Shown: one piece after another, positions 37,658-45,940 of the stretch
How positions within the stretch are numbered: the stretch's first letter is position 1
How the letters are laid out: each line of letters starts with the position of its first letter
Assembly (NCBI RefSeq): GCF_029937855.1
Contig: NZ_JAPYPC010000002.1
Coordinates: 1 to 64,000, forward strand
Length of the DNA stretch: 64,000 nucleotides
DNA from: Christiangramia sp.
GTDB lineage: Bacteria; Bacteroidota; Bacteroidia; Flavobacteriales; Flavobacteriaceae
Direction of reading: 5' to 3'
The notes under the pieces: model-generated
Databases searched by the model: none
What the model saw: the letters and a program-made list of their open reading frames with translations, nothing else
Told to the model about the DNA's origin: nothing
Translations under genes and position numbers: made by a program

Positions 37658-39376
37658 ATGAAAAAGACATTTTATGTAATAATGGCTTTTATAGGTCTGG
37701 CCTTAACAGGTTGTGAGCCTATGGAAGACATTCATGAAGAGATAGACAATGAGCTGGATAGTAAGCTTGCTGTTGCAGAGAGAGATTATGTGCTTACTGA
37801 GGATGATTACGAAGATCTTGGGCAGAACTTTCCTAATTTCGGTTCAGTAGAAGATGCAAGAACTTTGATCCCTTCTTTACTTGCAGATCTTTATCCTACT
37901 TACGGAGCGGGTTCTATTATTAACGTAGGTTTTGATCTTTTCGATCCTCTTAGGGTTGAAGATTACACGGTTTCAGCTTCAGATTATGGAATGATCGATC
38001 TTTCTACCGACTATTTTACTGGTATGGGAGAGATTACAGATTTTCTTGAGGCTAAATATCCTCAGGCTGAAGAAGGTGAATACGTAAGACTGACGTACAA
38101 TATTCTTGCTGAAGAGAAGTCTTATGAACTTAACGATGATGATTTTGACTTTATCGGTGATGAGTTTGAAACAGAATATCCTGGTCCCGCTGCGAATGCT
38201 GCTCAATTTGGAAGTTTTGATGTTAGGGAAACCAGTTCAAACTACTGGAGCAATGATATGATTGTAGAAGCTCTGGGAGCCGTAATTACTGAAAATTTTG
38301 GAACTGTCACTGGTCAAAAGTACAATGTTTCTTATGCAGTTTATAGTGGAAGTGTTGAAGAAAGAAGCATGACAGTTCAATTTGATGGGAATACCTATAT
38401 TTCTGTAGGTGGTAGAGCTTATGAATTGTCTGACGATAATTATGACGAAGTTGGAGCTGAGTTTGAAACAGAATATCCTGGTCCTGCTGCCAACGTCGCC
38501 AGGTTTGGAAGTTTTGATGTAAGACCTAGCAGCGATAATTTCTGGAATGAGAATATGCTACTTGAAGCGATCAACTTTGTACTGATGCAAGAATATCCAA
38601 ATGCAGAAGAAGGTGATCAATTCATTGTTTCTTATGCTATCTATAATGGATCGGTTTCTACTCAGGTTACAAATGTTATCTTTAGTAACGATGAGTTTGT
38701 AATCGATGAAAACGCTTCAGTTTCAACTATTGAAGAAACCAAAGTTTTCGCTTATACAAATGGAGAGTGGGATTTACCTTATATGCTTCCTGAAAATTCT
38801 TATACGGAAGAATTTGGTCAGCGTTTCAATAACTTTGGTGATGAAGAAGAAGCACTTTCTAAAATTGCAATATTTCTTGGGAGAGAATTTCCATATGCTA
38901 CTGAAGGTGAATTCAAAGCCGTAGGATATAAGTTCTATAATGGTGAAGCAACGGTAACCGAATATGCAAACTTCGTATTTGAAGGGGGTGACTGGAACGC
39001 AATTCCATCTGTAGTTTCAGATTCACTTCAATTTGGATTTGAAGATGGAATGTGGGTGCCAGATAACACGATCAATTATACACTTACTTCTGCAGATTAT
39101 TCAATCATAGCAGATGCTTTGGCTGGAAATGCTGATTTGTCAACGCAAATCGCCAGCATGGAGCGTTATAGTAATTTTGATCGTCGTCCGGGTGCAAGCG
39201 CATACTGGTCTGATGCTGATATTCTTTTAGCCATGCAAGCGCTTCTAAATGAGATCGCGCCTAATGCAGAAGAAGGTCAGAAGTATTTGGTAACATTCGA
39301 TATCTACAACGGCACAAATACTACGGAAAGTCTTGGCCTTATAAGAGAAGGTGGAGAATGGGTGATAAACGAATAA
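37658..39376 (+). CDS. Lipoprotein with about six tandem degenerate modules
   Basis: Not a family I recognise. Signal peptide ends at Cys19 (LALTGC), so it is a surface or periplasmic lipoprotein. The mature chain is built of about six degenerate modules (roughly residues 45-105, 110-155, 160-250, 255-350, 375-450, 475-570). Each has an acidic opening like YELsDDnYdxiGxeF, a block like FGSFDVRxSsxxYW, then a strand ending in YaIYNGSV. Modules 3 and 4 are near-identical (DNA repeat at 38162 and 38459). It directly follows a TonB receptor and is likely its substrate-binding partner. Confidence 0.8.
   Translation: MKKTFYVIMAFIGLALTGCEPMEDIHEEIDNELDSKLAVAERDYVLTEDDYEDLGQNFPNFGSVEDARTLIPSLLADLYPTYGAGSIINVGFDLFDPLRVEDYTVSASDYGMIDLSTDYFTGMGEITDFLEAKYPQAEEGEYVRLTYNILAEEKSYELNDDDFDFIGDEFETEYPGPAANAAQFGSFDVRETSSNYWSNDMIVEALGAVITENFGTVTGQKYNVSYAVYSGSVEERSMTVQFDGNTYISVGGRAYELSDDNYDEVGAEFETEYPGPAANVARFGSFDVRPSSDNFWNENMLLEAINFVLMQEYPNAEEGDQFIVSYAIYNGSVSTQVTNVIFSNDEFVIDENASVSTIEETKVFAYTNGEWDLPYMLPENSYTEEFGQRFNNFGDEEEALSKIAIFLGREFPYATEGEFKAVGYKFYNGEATVTEYANFVFEGGDWNAIPSVVSDSLQFGFEDGMWVPDNTINYTLTSADYSIIADALAGNADLSTQIASMERYSNFDRRPGASAYWSDADILLAMQALLNEIAPNAEEGQKYLVTFDIYNGTNTTESLGLIREGGEWVINE
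38162..38187 (+). repeat. First copy of 26-bp exact repeat (module 3)
   Basis: The 26 bases beginning GAGTTTGAAACAGAATATCC recur without change at 38459-38484. They code for the EFETEYPGP stretch of two successive protein modules. This points to recent duplication or gene conversion between modules. Confidence 0.85.
38459..38484 (+). repeat. Second copy of 26-bp exact repeat (module 4)
   Basis: Identical to 38162-38187, 297 bp downstream and in the same frame (99 codons, which gives the module length). Confidence 0.85.
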
Positions 39377-39398
39377 GTTCTACCACTTAATTTATATA

Positions 39399-39433
39399 AA
39401 CCTCTTATCTTCATGGTAAGAGGTTTTTTTTTG
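39399..39433 (+). terminator. Terminator after the receptor-lipoprotein pair
   Basis: Perfect 9-bp stem AACCTCTTA/TAAGAGGTT followed by a run of nine or more T residues. Confidence 0.88.
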
Positions 39434-39473
39434 GCTTAAAATGTTGGATATTTGCAGCCGTAATACTTGAAAT

Positions 39474-41111
39474 ATGAAGAAATATATTAGTCTCTTTCTG
39501 CTTGTGGTGATCTTGGCCTGTTCTGGTGAAGATGATTCGGTATCCAATCCCACTCCCCCCGTTATAGACGAAAATCCCGTAGCTAAGGCAGATGAGCTTT
39601 CCGCAGTAGAAAATGAGGCTTATACTTTTAATCGCTCCAAGCTACTTGAGAATGATGAAATTGTGGATAATGCCATCATTACTTCCATAGATTCAGAAAC
39701 AGAAGCCGGCGGGAGTATTACCGATAATCGTGATAATACCTATACTTACGAACCAGCCAAAGATTTTACCGGAAATGATACTTTTTCATATACTATCTGT
39801 GTTCCGGGGGATTCAGAAAGATGTTCAAGTGCCATAGTAACTGTTATTGTCGGAGATGCCGGTTCGCCGGTTGCCGAAGATGATTCCTTTACTATGGAAG
39901 AAGGAAAAACCTATACCATTAGCAATCACCTGGAGAATGATGATGTTGTAGATAATGCGGTAGTGACTTCAGTAGAAAGTGCCAGCGGTAATGCGACGGT
40001 AACGCTACAGGAAGATGGTAGTATCCTTTATGAACCAGAAGCCTCATTTTCAGGTCAGGATAGCTTTACCTATACCTTGTGTGATGATGACGAGACCCCT
40101 AACTGTTCTACAGCAACAATTACCATACAGGTACAGGATACAGGCTCTCCGGTCGCGAATGATGACACTGTAGTGATTGAGTTAGGAACCACTGAAGAGA
40201 TTATTACCAAACTTTTAGAGAATGATGATTTAACAGACGATGCTGTCATTAGTTCTATCGATGATTCAGGAAGTAATGCTAGCATTGTTCTTAATAACGA
40301 TGGAACGGTCTCCTACAAACCAAAGACCGGATTTAAGGGAGAAGACAGCTTTAGCTATTCTATTTGTGACGATGATGCCGAAGCTACCTGCTCTACGGCA
40401 ACCGTAACGGTAAATATTGTTGAAGTCGTTAAATTTAATATTCCGGATAATTTGAAGGATTATTATGCTGATGCAACCTTCAGTGTAGATCCTGATCTAC
40501 TATATGCTGAACTTTCAGATTTTACTAATGCCCAGCATACCAACCGACTTGAATATGTAGATCGCCACGATTATCTCTATGATGCAGATGCAGATCTTGA
40601 CGACGACTCCATGGTAGTCCTGGTTTATTCAGGAGAATTGAGGCCAGATGACGAATACCAGTTGGGAGATCTTGATGGTGATGAAAGTTTTAATACCGAA
40701 CATATATATCCTCAATCCCGATTAAACACTGAAGAATCTGTAAGTGATCTTCACTTATTAAGAGTGGCCGATGCTGAGATTAATTCAGAAAGGTTAAATT
40801 ATCCTTTTACCGATGGAAGTGGTGAATATAAGCTGATAGATGGTGACAAATGGTTTCCCGGAGATGATTGGAGAGGTGATGTTGCCAGGATCATTATGTA
40901 TGTTAACCTTAGTTATGGCGATAGCTTTACCGAAGTTGGAAACCTGGAACTATTTCTGAAATGGAATCGTGAAGATCCGGTTTCAGCTTTCGAATTACAG
41001 CGTAATAATGTGATTGAAAATGCCCAGGGTAACAGGAATCCCTTTATTGATAATCCCTTTTTAGCTACGCTTATTTGGGGTGGGGCAAGCGCTGAGAATA
41101 CATGGGAATAA
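39474..41111 (+). CDS. Secreted endonuclease I-family nuclease with three cadherin-like repeats
   Basis: Lipoprotein signal ending at Cys16 (LVVILAC). Three tandem cadherin/Ig-like repeats of about 92 residues (38-130, 131-222, 224-315) share the pattern PVAxDDsf...LENDD..D.aV.tS...Y.P...F.G.DSFtYtiCDDD. A C-terminal endonuclease I (EndA/NucM type) domain spans about 325-545, with the catalytic His410 in NTEHIYPQSRLN and the conserved LHLLRVADAEINSER. The enzyme should cut DNA or RNA at the cell surface. A C-terminal sorting domain is absent. Confidence 0.88.
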   Translation: MKKYISLFLLVVILACSGEDDSVSNPTPPVIDENPVAKADELSAVENEAYTFNRSKLLENDEIVDNAIITSIDSETEAGGSITDNRDNTYTYEPAKDFTGNDTFSYTICVPGDSERCSSAIVTVIVGDAGSPVAEDDSFTMEEGKTYTISNHLENDDVVDNAVVTSVESASGNATVTLQEDGSILYEPEASFSGQDSFTYTLCDDDETPNCSTATITIQVQDTGSPVANDDTVVIELGTTEEIITKLLENDDLTDDAVISSIDDSGSNASIVLNNDGTVSYKPKTGFKGEDSFSYSICDDDAEATCSTATVTVNIVEVVKFNIPDNLKDYYADATFSVDPDLLYAELSDFTNAQHTNRLEYVDRHDYLYDADADLDDDSMVVLVYSGELRPDDEYQLGDLDGDESFNTEHIYPQSRLNTEESVSDLHLLRVADAEINSERLNYPFTDGSGEYKLIDGDKWFPGDDWRGDVARIIMYVNLSYGDSFTEVGNLELFLKWNREDPVSAFELQRNNVIENAQGNRNPFIDNPFLATLIWGGASAENTWE

Positions 41112-41146
41112 TTAGTATTTTAGCGAACTCTAAAAATTAAAAATTT

Positions 41147-41584
41147 ATGTACGAAACCATTCAGTTTATCCATTCATATTGGGCATATCTTGTCTTATTT
41201 ATGCTTCTAATTGCAAGTTTTAATGGAATCATTGGATTTGCAACTAATAAGGAATATTCAGCTACCAATTTTAGGATAGCACTTTTTACCCTTATTGTTT
41301 CTCATATTCAGCTTTTAATAGGAATTGTACTTTATTTTACCACTCCTTACTTTAAGATGTGGGCAGAAGAAGGAATGGGCGGAGTTATGGGCGATGCTAC
41401 CTTAAGATTATACAATGTAGAGCATCCGCTTATGATGATCATCGCAATTGCCTTGATTACCATTGGATATTCAAAACATAAAAAGAAACTTACTTCCAGG
41501 CCTAAATTTAAAATGCTGGCCATTTTTTACGGTTTTGCATTGGTAGTAATGCTTTCGAGAATTCCATGGAGCGCCTGGTTCTAA
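41147..41584 (+). CDS. Four-helix membrane protein (annotated cytochrome B-like in relatives)
   Basis: 145 residues with four predicted membrane helices (about 13-33, 45-65, 95-115, 122-142). A conserved-looking core is VSHIQLLIGIVLYFTTPYF, and EHPLMMIIAIALITIGYSKH supplies His residues that could bind haem. Close relatives are usually named cytochrome B or hypothetical; no enzymatic role is certain. It is 35 bp from the nuclease gene and may share its transcript. Confidence 0.75.
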   Translation: MYETIQFIHSYWAYLVLFMLLIASFNGIIGFATNKEYSATNFRIALFTLIVSHIQLLIGIVLYFTTPYFKMWAEEGMGGVMGDATLRLYNVEHPLMMIIAIALITIGYSKHKKKLTSRPKFKMLAIFYGFALVVMLSRIPWSAWF

Positions 41585-41603
41585 TCTATAATTAAGTATC
41601 AAA

Positions 41604-41631
41604 GTCATATTGAGCGCAGGCGAAATGTCTT
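41604..41631. repeat. Degenerate REP-like element
   Basis: GTCATATTGAGCGCAGGCGA followed by AATGTCTT is a degenerate copy of the element in mfd (core TGAGCGCAGTCGAA). Confidence 0.55.
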
Positions 41632-41774
41632 CTTTTCAGGATATGTAGATTTTTGACTGAATTCTTCAATGCGGATGAAGCGAAGCAATAGCAATCTATA
41701 TTGACGGAACACCCTACTAGAGTTTACCTGATTATATTCATAATGACTGTTGTAAATGTAGATTTTCATTGATG

Positions 41775-41858
41775 GTCATCTCGACCAAAGGGAGAGATCT
41801 TATTGGAATTAGATAAAATTAAGAGGTTTCTACTCCGCTATGCTCCGTCGAAATGACA
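41775..41858. repeat. MITE-like inverted repeat element, about 84 bp
   Basis: The ends are GTCATCTCGA and TCGAAATGAC, complementary except for one position. Inner arms GGAGAGATCTT and AAGAGGTTTCT also pair partly. This arrangement (GTCATCTCGACC...CTCCGTCGAAATGACA) is a repeat type widespread in Flavobacteriia. No ORF inside. Confidence 0.6.
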
Positions 41859-41929
41859 CCAACTTAATCCGATGATTACACTTCAGAGGCTCAATAAAAT
41901 AAATTTAATTTTAAAAAGGCTCCGGATTT

Positions 41930-43000
41930 TTAAGGGGCTTTTTTGTTATAGTTAAGTGCCCTAATTAAATAAATATACACCGGAAAATGATCGCTATAAC
42001 CACCTTCGTATCCAGAATAACCATAGGTACGTGCAGGATATCCTTTAAATTGTCCGGTGGTAGTAATTAGATAAGGTTTATTAAAGATTCCTGCCTGGTA
42101 GAATTGAAATCCTGAGTTATTTGCCTGTACCAGGTTACCGGTCATATAGAATTGGTCGAACAAATTCCAGGAATCCCTGTAGGCAAGACTACCTTTTCCC
42201 TGTTTTAGCATTTTTTCCATAGGATTAAATAACTCGCTGGAGGAAAGAGATTCTTTGCTGGATTTGGCATTCAGGACTTTTTTAAAACTTTTATTTGTGG
42301 GATCATCATTAAAATCGCCCATAGAGATAATTTTTGCTTCAGGATTTAATTTGACCAGGGAATCGATGATCCTTTTATTTAAGAAGGCTGCTTTTTCCCT
42401 TTTATAGGCACTTCGGGCTTCGCCTCCTCCCCGGGAAGGCCAGTGATTTACTATAAAATACATTTCTTCTTTATTTAGTAAACCTGAAACCACTAACTGG
42501 TCTCTGGTATAATCTCGTTTTCCAGGATTATCAGCTTCGTATATAACCAGCTTTCTGGCTTTAGAATCTATTGGCTGAAAAGATTGCTTTCTATAGAGGA
42601 AAGCAACATCAATCCCTCGCTCATCCGGGGAGTCATAATGTATAATACCATAATGCAGATCTTTTAAATTTGGATGGGTTATTAGATCTTCCAGCACCTG
42701 TCGGTTTTCAATTTCACATAGACCTATAATCGTCGGTGGTTCTTTCGTGGTTTCCTTACCTACTTCTGAAAGTACCCGACTTATATTTTCAATTTTGGAC
42801 CTATACTTTTCATCATTCCAGACATCTTTTCCGGTAGCGGTACGGTCATCATCAAAAGTTTCAGGATTATCAATCGTGTCAAACAGGTTTTCTACGTTAT
42901 AAAATGCTATGGTATGTATTTCATAATCTCTTTTTTCCTGACCCGATAATGAGTGAAAAAGCATGTAAATGCTGACAATTAGAAAATTCCTGTAGTTCAT
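41930..43000 (-). CDS. Secreted endonuclease/exonuclease/phosphatase-family protein
   Basis: Signal peptide (FLIVSIYMLFHSLSG before Gln), so exported. EEP fold of 356 residues: AFYNVENLFDTIDNPETFDD (Asn and Glu ligands), GLCEIENR, FIVNHWPSRGGGEARS with catalytic His, ISMGDFNDDPTN, and GGYSDHFPVYIYL with the final Asp-His pair. Such proteins cut nucleic acids or phosphodiesters outside the cytoplasm. It sits between the endonuclease I gene and the second TonB receptor, from which it is divergent. Confidence 0.9.
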   Translation of the reverse strand: MNYRNFLIVSIYMLFHSLSGQEKRDYEIHTIAFYNVENLFDTIDNPETFDDDRTATGKDVWNDEKYRSKIENISRVLSEVGKETTKEPPTIIGLCEIENRQVLEDLITHPNLKDLHYGIIHYDSPDERGIDVAFLYRKQSFQPIDSKARKLVIYEADNPGKRDYTRDQLVVSGLLNKEEMYFIVNHWPSRGGGEARSAYKREKAAFLNKRIIDSLVKLNPEAKIISMGDFNDDPTNKSFKKVLNAKSSKESLSSSELFNPMEKMLKQGKGSLAYRDSWNLFDQFYMTGNLVQANNSGFQFYQAGIFNKPYLITTTGQFKGYPARTYGYSGYEGGYSDHFPVYIYLIRALNYNKKAP

Positions 43001-43113
43001 TAAAAATTATTTTTAAACCCGTACTTAAATAAATGGATTTTTTAAACTACTGAATATAAGTTTATTATATATTTAACCGATAGTTTAATTAATATTTATT
43101 TTGGGGCAATTAA

Positions 43114-45930
43114 ATGAACATAAAGGTTATTGTGGTTTTTATAGCCGTGCTTATGGGGACGTCTATGAAACCTCAGCAAATTACCATTAAAGGTAAATTT
43201 GCAGACGCCTTTACCGAAGTGCCCTTACCACAGGTAAAAGTTTCCATCGAAAATAGTTTCAACGAAGTATATTCCAATTCAGAAGGTGAATTCTCTCTGG
43301 AACTTATGAATATTGTTCCCGGTGAATATATCCTAAGAATTGACAAATTGGGGTATCTAATTAAAAGGATCCCAATCAGACTAACTTCTGAAGTGAAAAT
43401 ACTGGAGACAATTCTCTTAGAACCAGATCTTTCTTCAGAGCAAATTCATCAAAATACGATAAGTCTTTCTGACGCTGAATTGCTTTCAGAAGAAAGCGAA
43501 TTCGATAATATCTCGGGAATTCTACAATCCAGCCGGGATGTATTCTTAAATGCAGCAGCATTCGATTTTAGTCAGACATTTTTCCGTCCGAGAGGTTTGG
43601 GTTCAGAATATGGGAAGATCCTTATAAATGGCCTTGAAATGAATAAAATGTATGATGGCAGGCCACAATGGGCCAACTGGGGAGGATTAAATGATGTACA
43701 GCGGAATCAAATATTTTCAAATGGAATTTCGGCGAACGATTTCCAGTTTGGGGGCTTAGGAGGAACTACCAATATTATTATGCGTGCTTCTAAATATCAA
43801 AAAGGGGGTAGACTGTCTTTTGCAGCTGCCAATAGAAGTTATACCGGAAGGATCATGGCGACCTATGCTTCGGGTGAAAATAACAATGGCTGGTATTATG
43901 CAATTTCGCTGGGAAGGAGATTTGCAGAGGAGGCTTATATTGATGGAACTATATATAGCGCTAATTCTTTATTTATTTCTGCTGAAAAGAAGCTGGGGAA
44001 TGGACATTCACTTAATTTCAGTGGTATTTACACCCCTAATATTCGCGGTCGTTCAGCAGCGATTACTGAAGAGGTATTTGAACTGAAAGGCAGGACGTAT
44101 AATCCTTACTGGGGTTTTCAGAATGGAGAAATTCGTAATTCCAGGATCAGGGAGATAAAAGAACCGGTATTGATGCTAAATCATTTTTGGGATATTTCAG
44201 GAAAAATGAAACTTAATACAGCAATTTCCTATCAGTTTGGCGAAACTTCTAATTCCAGGATAGACTATGGCGGGACGGTTTTAAATATAGCAAACGGTCA
44301 ACAAAGTTTTGCGGGTGGGGGTGCAAATCCAGATCCTTCTTATTATCAAAAATTGCCTTCCTATTTTCTCCGGTTTCCGGATGCTCAAAATTTTGAAGCT
44401 GCTTATCAGGCACAACTTGAGATTACCCAGAATGGCCAATTAGACTGGAATTCCCTGTATTCCTCCAACTTAATAAATTCTGAAAACTCTATTTATGCTC
44501 TATCCGAAGACGTAAATAAAGATTCGCAGTTTACGGTGAATTCTAATTTTAGCTGGGAACTTCGAAATAATTTAAAATTGAATTCTTCTTTTAGACATCA
44601 TACACTTAAAAGCGAAAATTTTTCCAGAATAAAGGATTTGTTGGGTGGAAACCAGTTTTTGGATATCGATGTTTTTGTACAGGTTGTGGCTGGCGAAGTT
44701 AGTGGCCGTCAAGCTCAAAGCGATTTGCAGAATTTAAACAGATTGGTTCGGGAAGGGGACCGATATAAATATAATTATGAAATTGATGCGGAAGAAACAG
44801 AACTTTTTGGTCAATTACAATGGAATAATAATAAGCTCGAGGTTCATGTATCAGGAAATATAGAGGCAGTACAATACCAAAGGAAGGGGAAATATCAAAA
44901 CGGGATTTTCCCAGATAATTCCCTGGGAGCAGGTAATGTGGCTGAATTTTTAAATTTTGGTATAAAAACCGGCGGCGTTTATAAGTTTTCCGGTAGGCAG
45001 AATGTTGAAATTAATACAGCGTATTTTACCAAAGCACCGGGATTTAGGAATGCTTTTATAAATCCTAGGCAGAATGATTTTCTGGTAAACGACCTTTCAG
45101 AAGAAAATATATTGAGCGGAGACCTTTCTTATCGTTATCGTTCTTCTTTTTTAAATTTCAGGCTTACCGGATATTATACTCAAATAAATGATGTCACAGA
45201 GGTTTCATATTATTTTGCGGAAGGTCTTTCCGGGCTGGAAAGGGAAAATACGGCTGCGTTTGTTCAGGAGGTATTAAGTGGAATGGATAAGAAGTATTAC
45301 GGATTGGAAATGGGAGCAGAATCTCAGGTCACTCCTACTATTAAATTGAAAGCAGTTTTGGCGCTCGGGGAATATCTCTATGCCAATAATCCTGAATTAT
45401 CGCTAAGCTCAGCTTCCTTCAGCGAAACCCTTAACTATGGAAAGGCATATCTTAAAAACTACCATTTATCTGGCGGTCCACAAACTGCGGCCCAAATAGG
45501 ATTTGAATATCGGGATCCGGATTTCTGGTGGTTCAGCCTTAGCCTTAACTATTTTGCCAACGGATTTGTAGATATAAATCCGCTTACACGTACTATAAAT
45601 TTCCAACAGGATTATGACGGCCTACCTTTACTGGATTATGCTCCTGAGGTTGCAGTTAAATTGCTAAGACAGGAAAAATTTGAAGATTATTTCCTTACAA
45701 ATATGGTAGGAGGTAAATCTTGGCGCATAAAAGATAAATACCTGGGCACTTTTATAAGTCTCAATAATATTTTAGATGTTTTTTATAAGAGTGGTGGTTA
45801 TGAGCAGGCCAGAAATTCTAACTACCGCACGCTAAAGCAGGATTTGGATCGGGATTTACCGTTGTTTTCAAACAAATATTGGTATGGCCAGGGAACTACT
45901 TTTTTTGCGAATGTATATTTAAGGTTTTAA
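43114..45930 (+). CDS. TonB-dependent receptor, partner of DUF5689 lipoprotein
   Basis: 938-residue outer-membrane importer. Signal segment at 1-20 (VIVVFIAVLMGTSMKP), carboxypeptidase-regulatory-like domain (about 24-108), degenerate plug (about 125-230, FFRPRGLGSEYGKILINGLE), then a barrel ending FFANVYLRF. It is a diverged relative of the receptor at 35113. The DUF5689 lipoprotein gene follows 10 bp later. A role in uptake of nucleic-acid fragments or nucleotides is inferred from the nuclease neighbours only. Confidence 0.88.
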   Translation: MNIKVIVVFIAVLMGTSMKPQQITIKGKFADAFTEVPLPQVKVSIENSFNEVYSNSEGEFSLELMNIVPGEYILRIDKLGYLIKRIPIRLTSEVKILETILLEPDLSSEQIHQNTISLSDAELLSEESEFDNISGILQSSRDVFLNAAAFDFSQTFFRPRGLGSEYGKILINGLEMNKMYDGRPQWANWGGLNDVQRNQIFSNGISANDFQFGGLGGTTNIIMRASKYQKGGRLSFAAANRSYTGRIMATYASGENNNGWYYAISLGRRFAEEAYIDGTIYSANSLFISAEKKLGNGHSLNFSGIYTPNIRGRSAAITEEVFELKGRTYNPYWGFQNGEIRNSRIREIKEPVLMLNHFWDISGKMKLNTAISYQFGETSNSRIDYGGTVLNIANGQQSFAGGGANPDPSYYQKLPSYFLRFPDAQNFEAAYQAQLEITQNGQLDWNSLYSSNLINSENSIYALSEDVNKDSQFTVNSNFSWELRNNLKLNSSFRHHTLKSENFSRIKDLLGGNQFLDIDVFVQVVAGEVSGRQAQSDLQNLNRLVREGDRYKYNYEIDAEETELFGQLQWNNNKLEVHVSGNIEAVQYQRKGKYQNGIFPDNSLGAGNVAEFLNFGIKTGGVYKFSGRQNVEINTAYFTKAPGFRNAFINPRQNDFLVNDLSEENILSGDLSYRYRSSFLNFRLTGYYTQINDVTEVSYYFAEGLSGLERENTAAFVQEVLSGMDKKYYGLEMGAESQVTPTIKLKAVLALGEYLYANNPELSLSSASFSETLNYGKAYLKNYHLSGGPQTAAQIGFEYRDPDFWWFSLSLNYFANGFVDINPLTRTINFQQDYDGLPLLDYAPEVAVKLLRQEKFEDYFLTNMVGGKSWRIKDKYLGTFISLNNILDVFYKSGGYEQARNSNYRTLKQDLDRDLPLFSNKYWYGQGTTFFANVYLRF

Positions 45931-45940
45931 TGAATGGGAT

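Larger units (their letters stand above)
41585..41929. other. Gene-free spacer built of dispersed repeat remnants
   Basis: 345 bp between a plus-strand and a minus-strand gene that point toward each other. It contains at least two repeat pieces listed separately. No coding ORF is seen. A weak hairpin (AGGCTCC/GGGGCTT with wobbles, about 41920-41941) with flanking A and T tracts could end both convergent transcripts. Confidence 0.5.
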
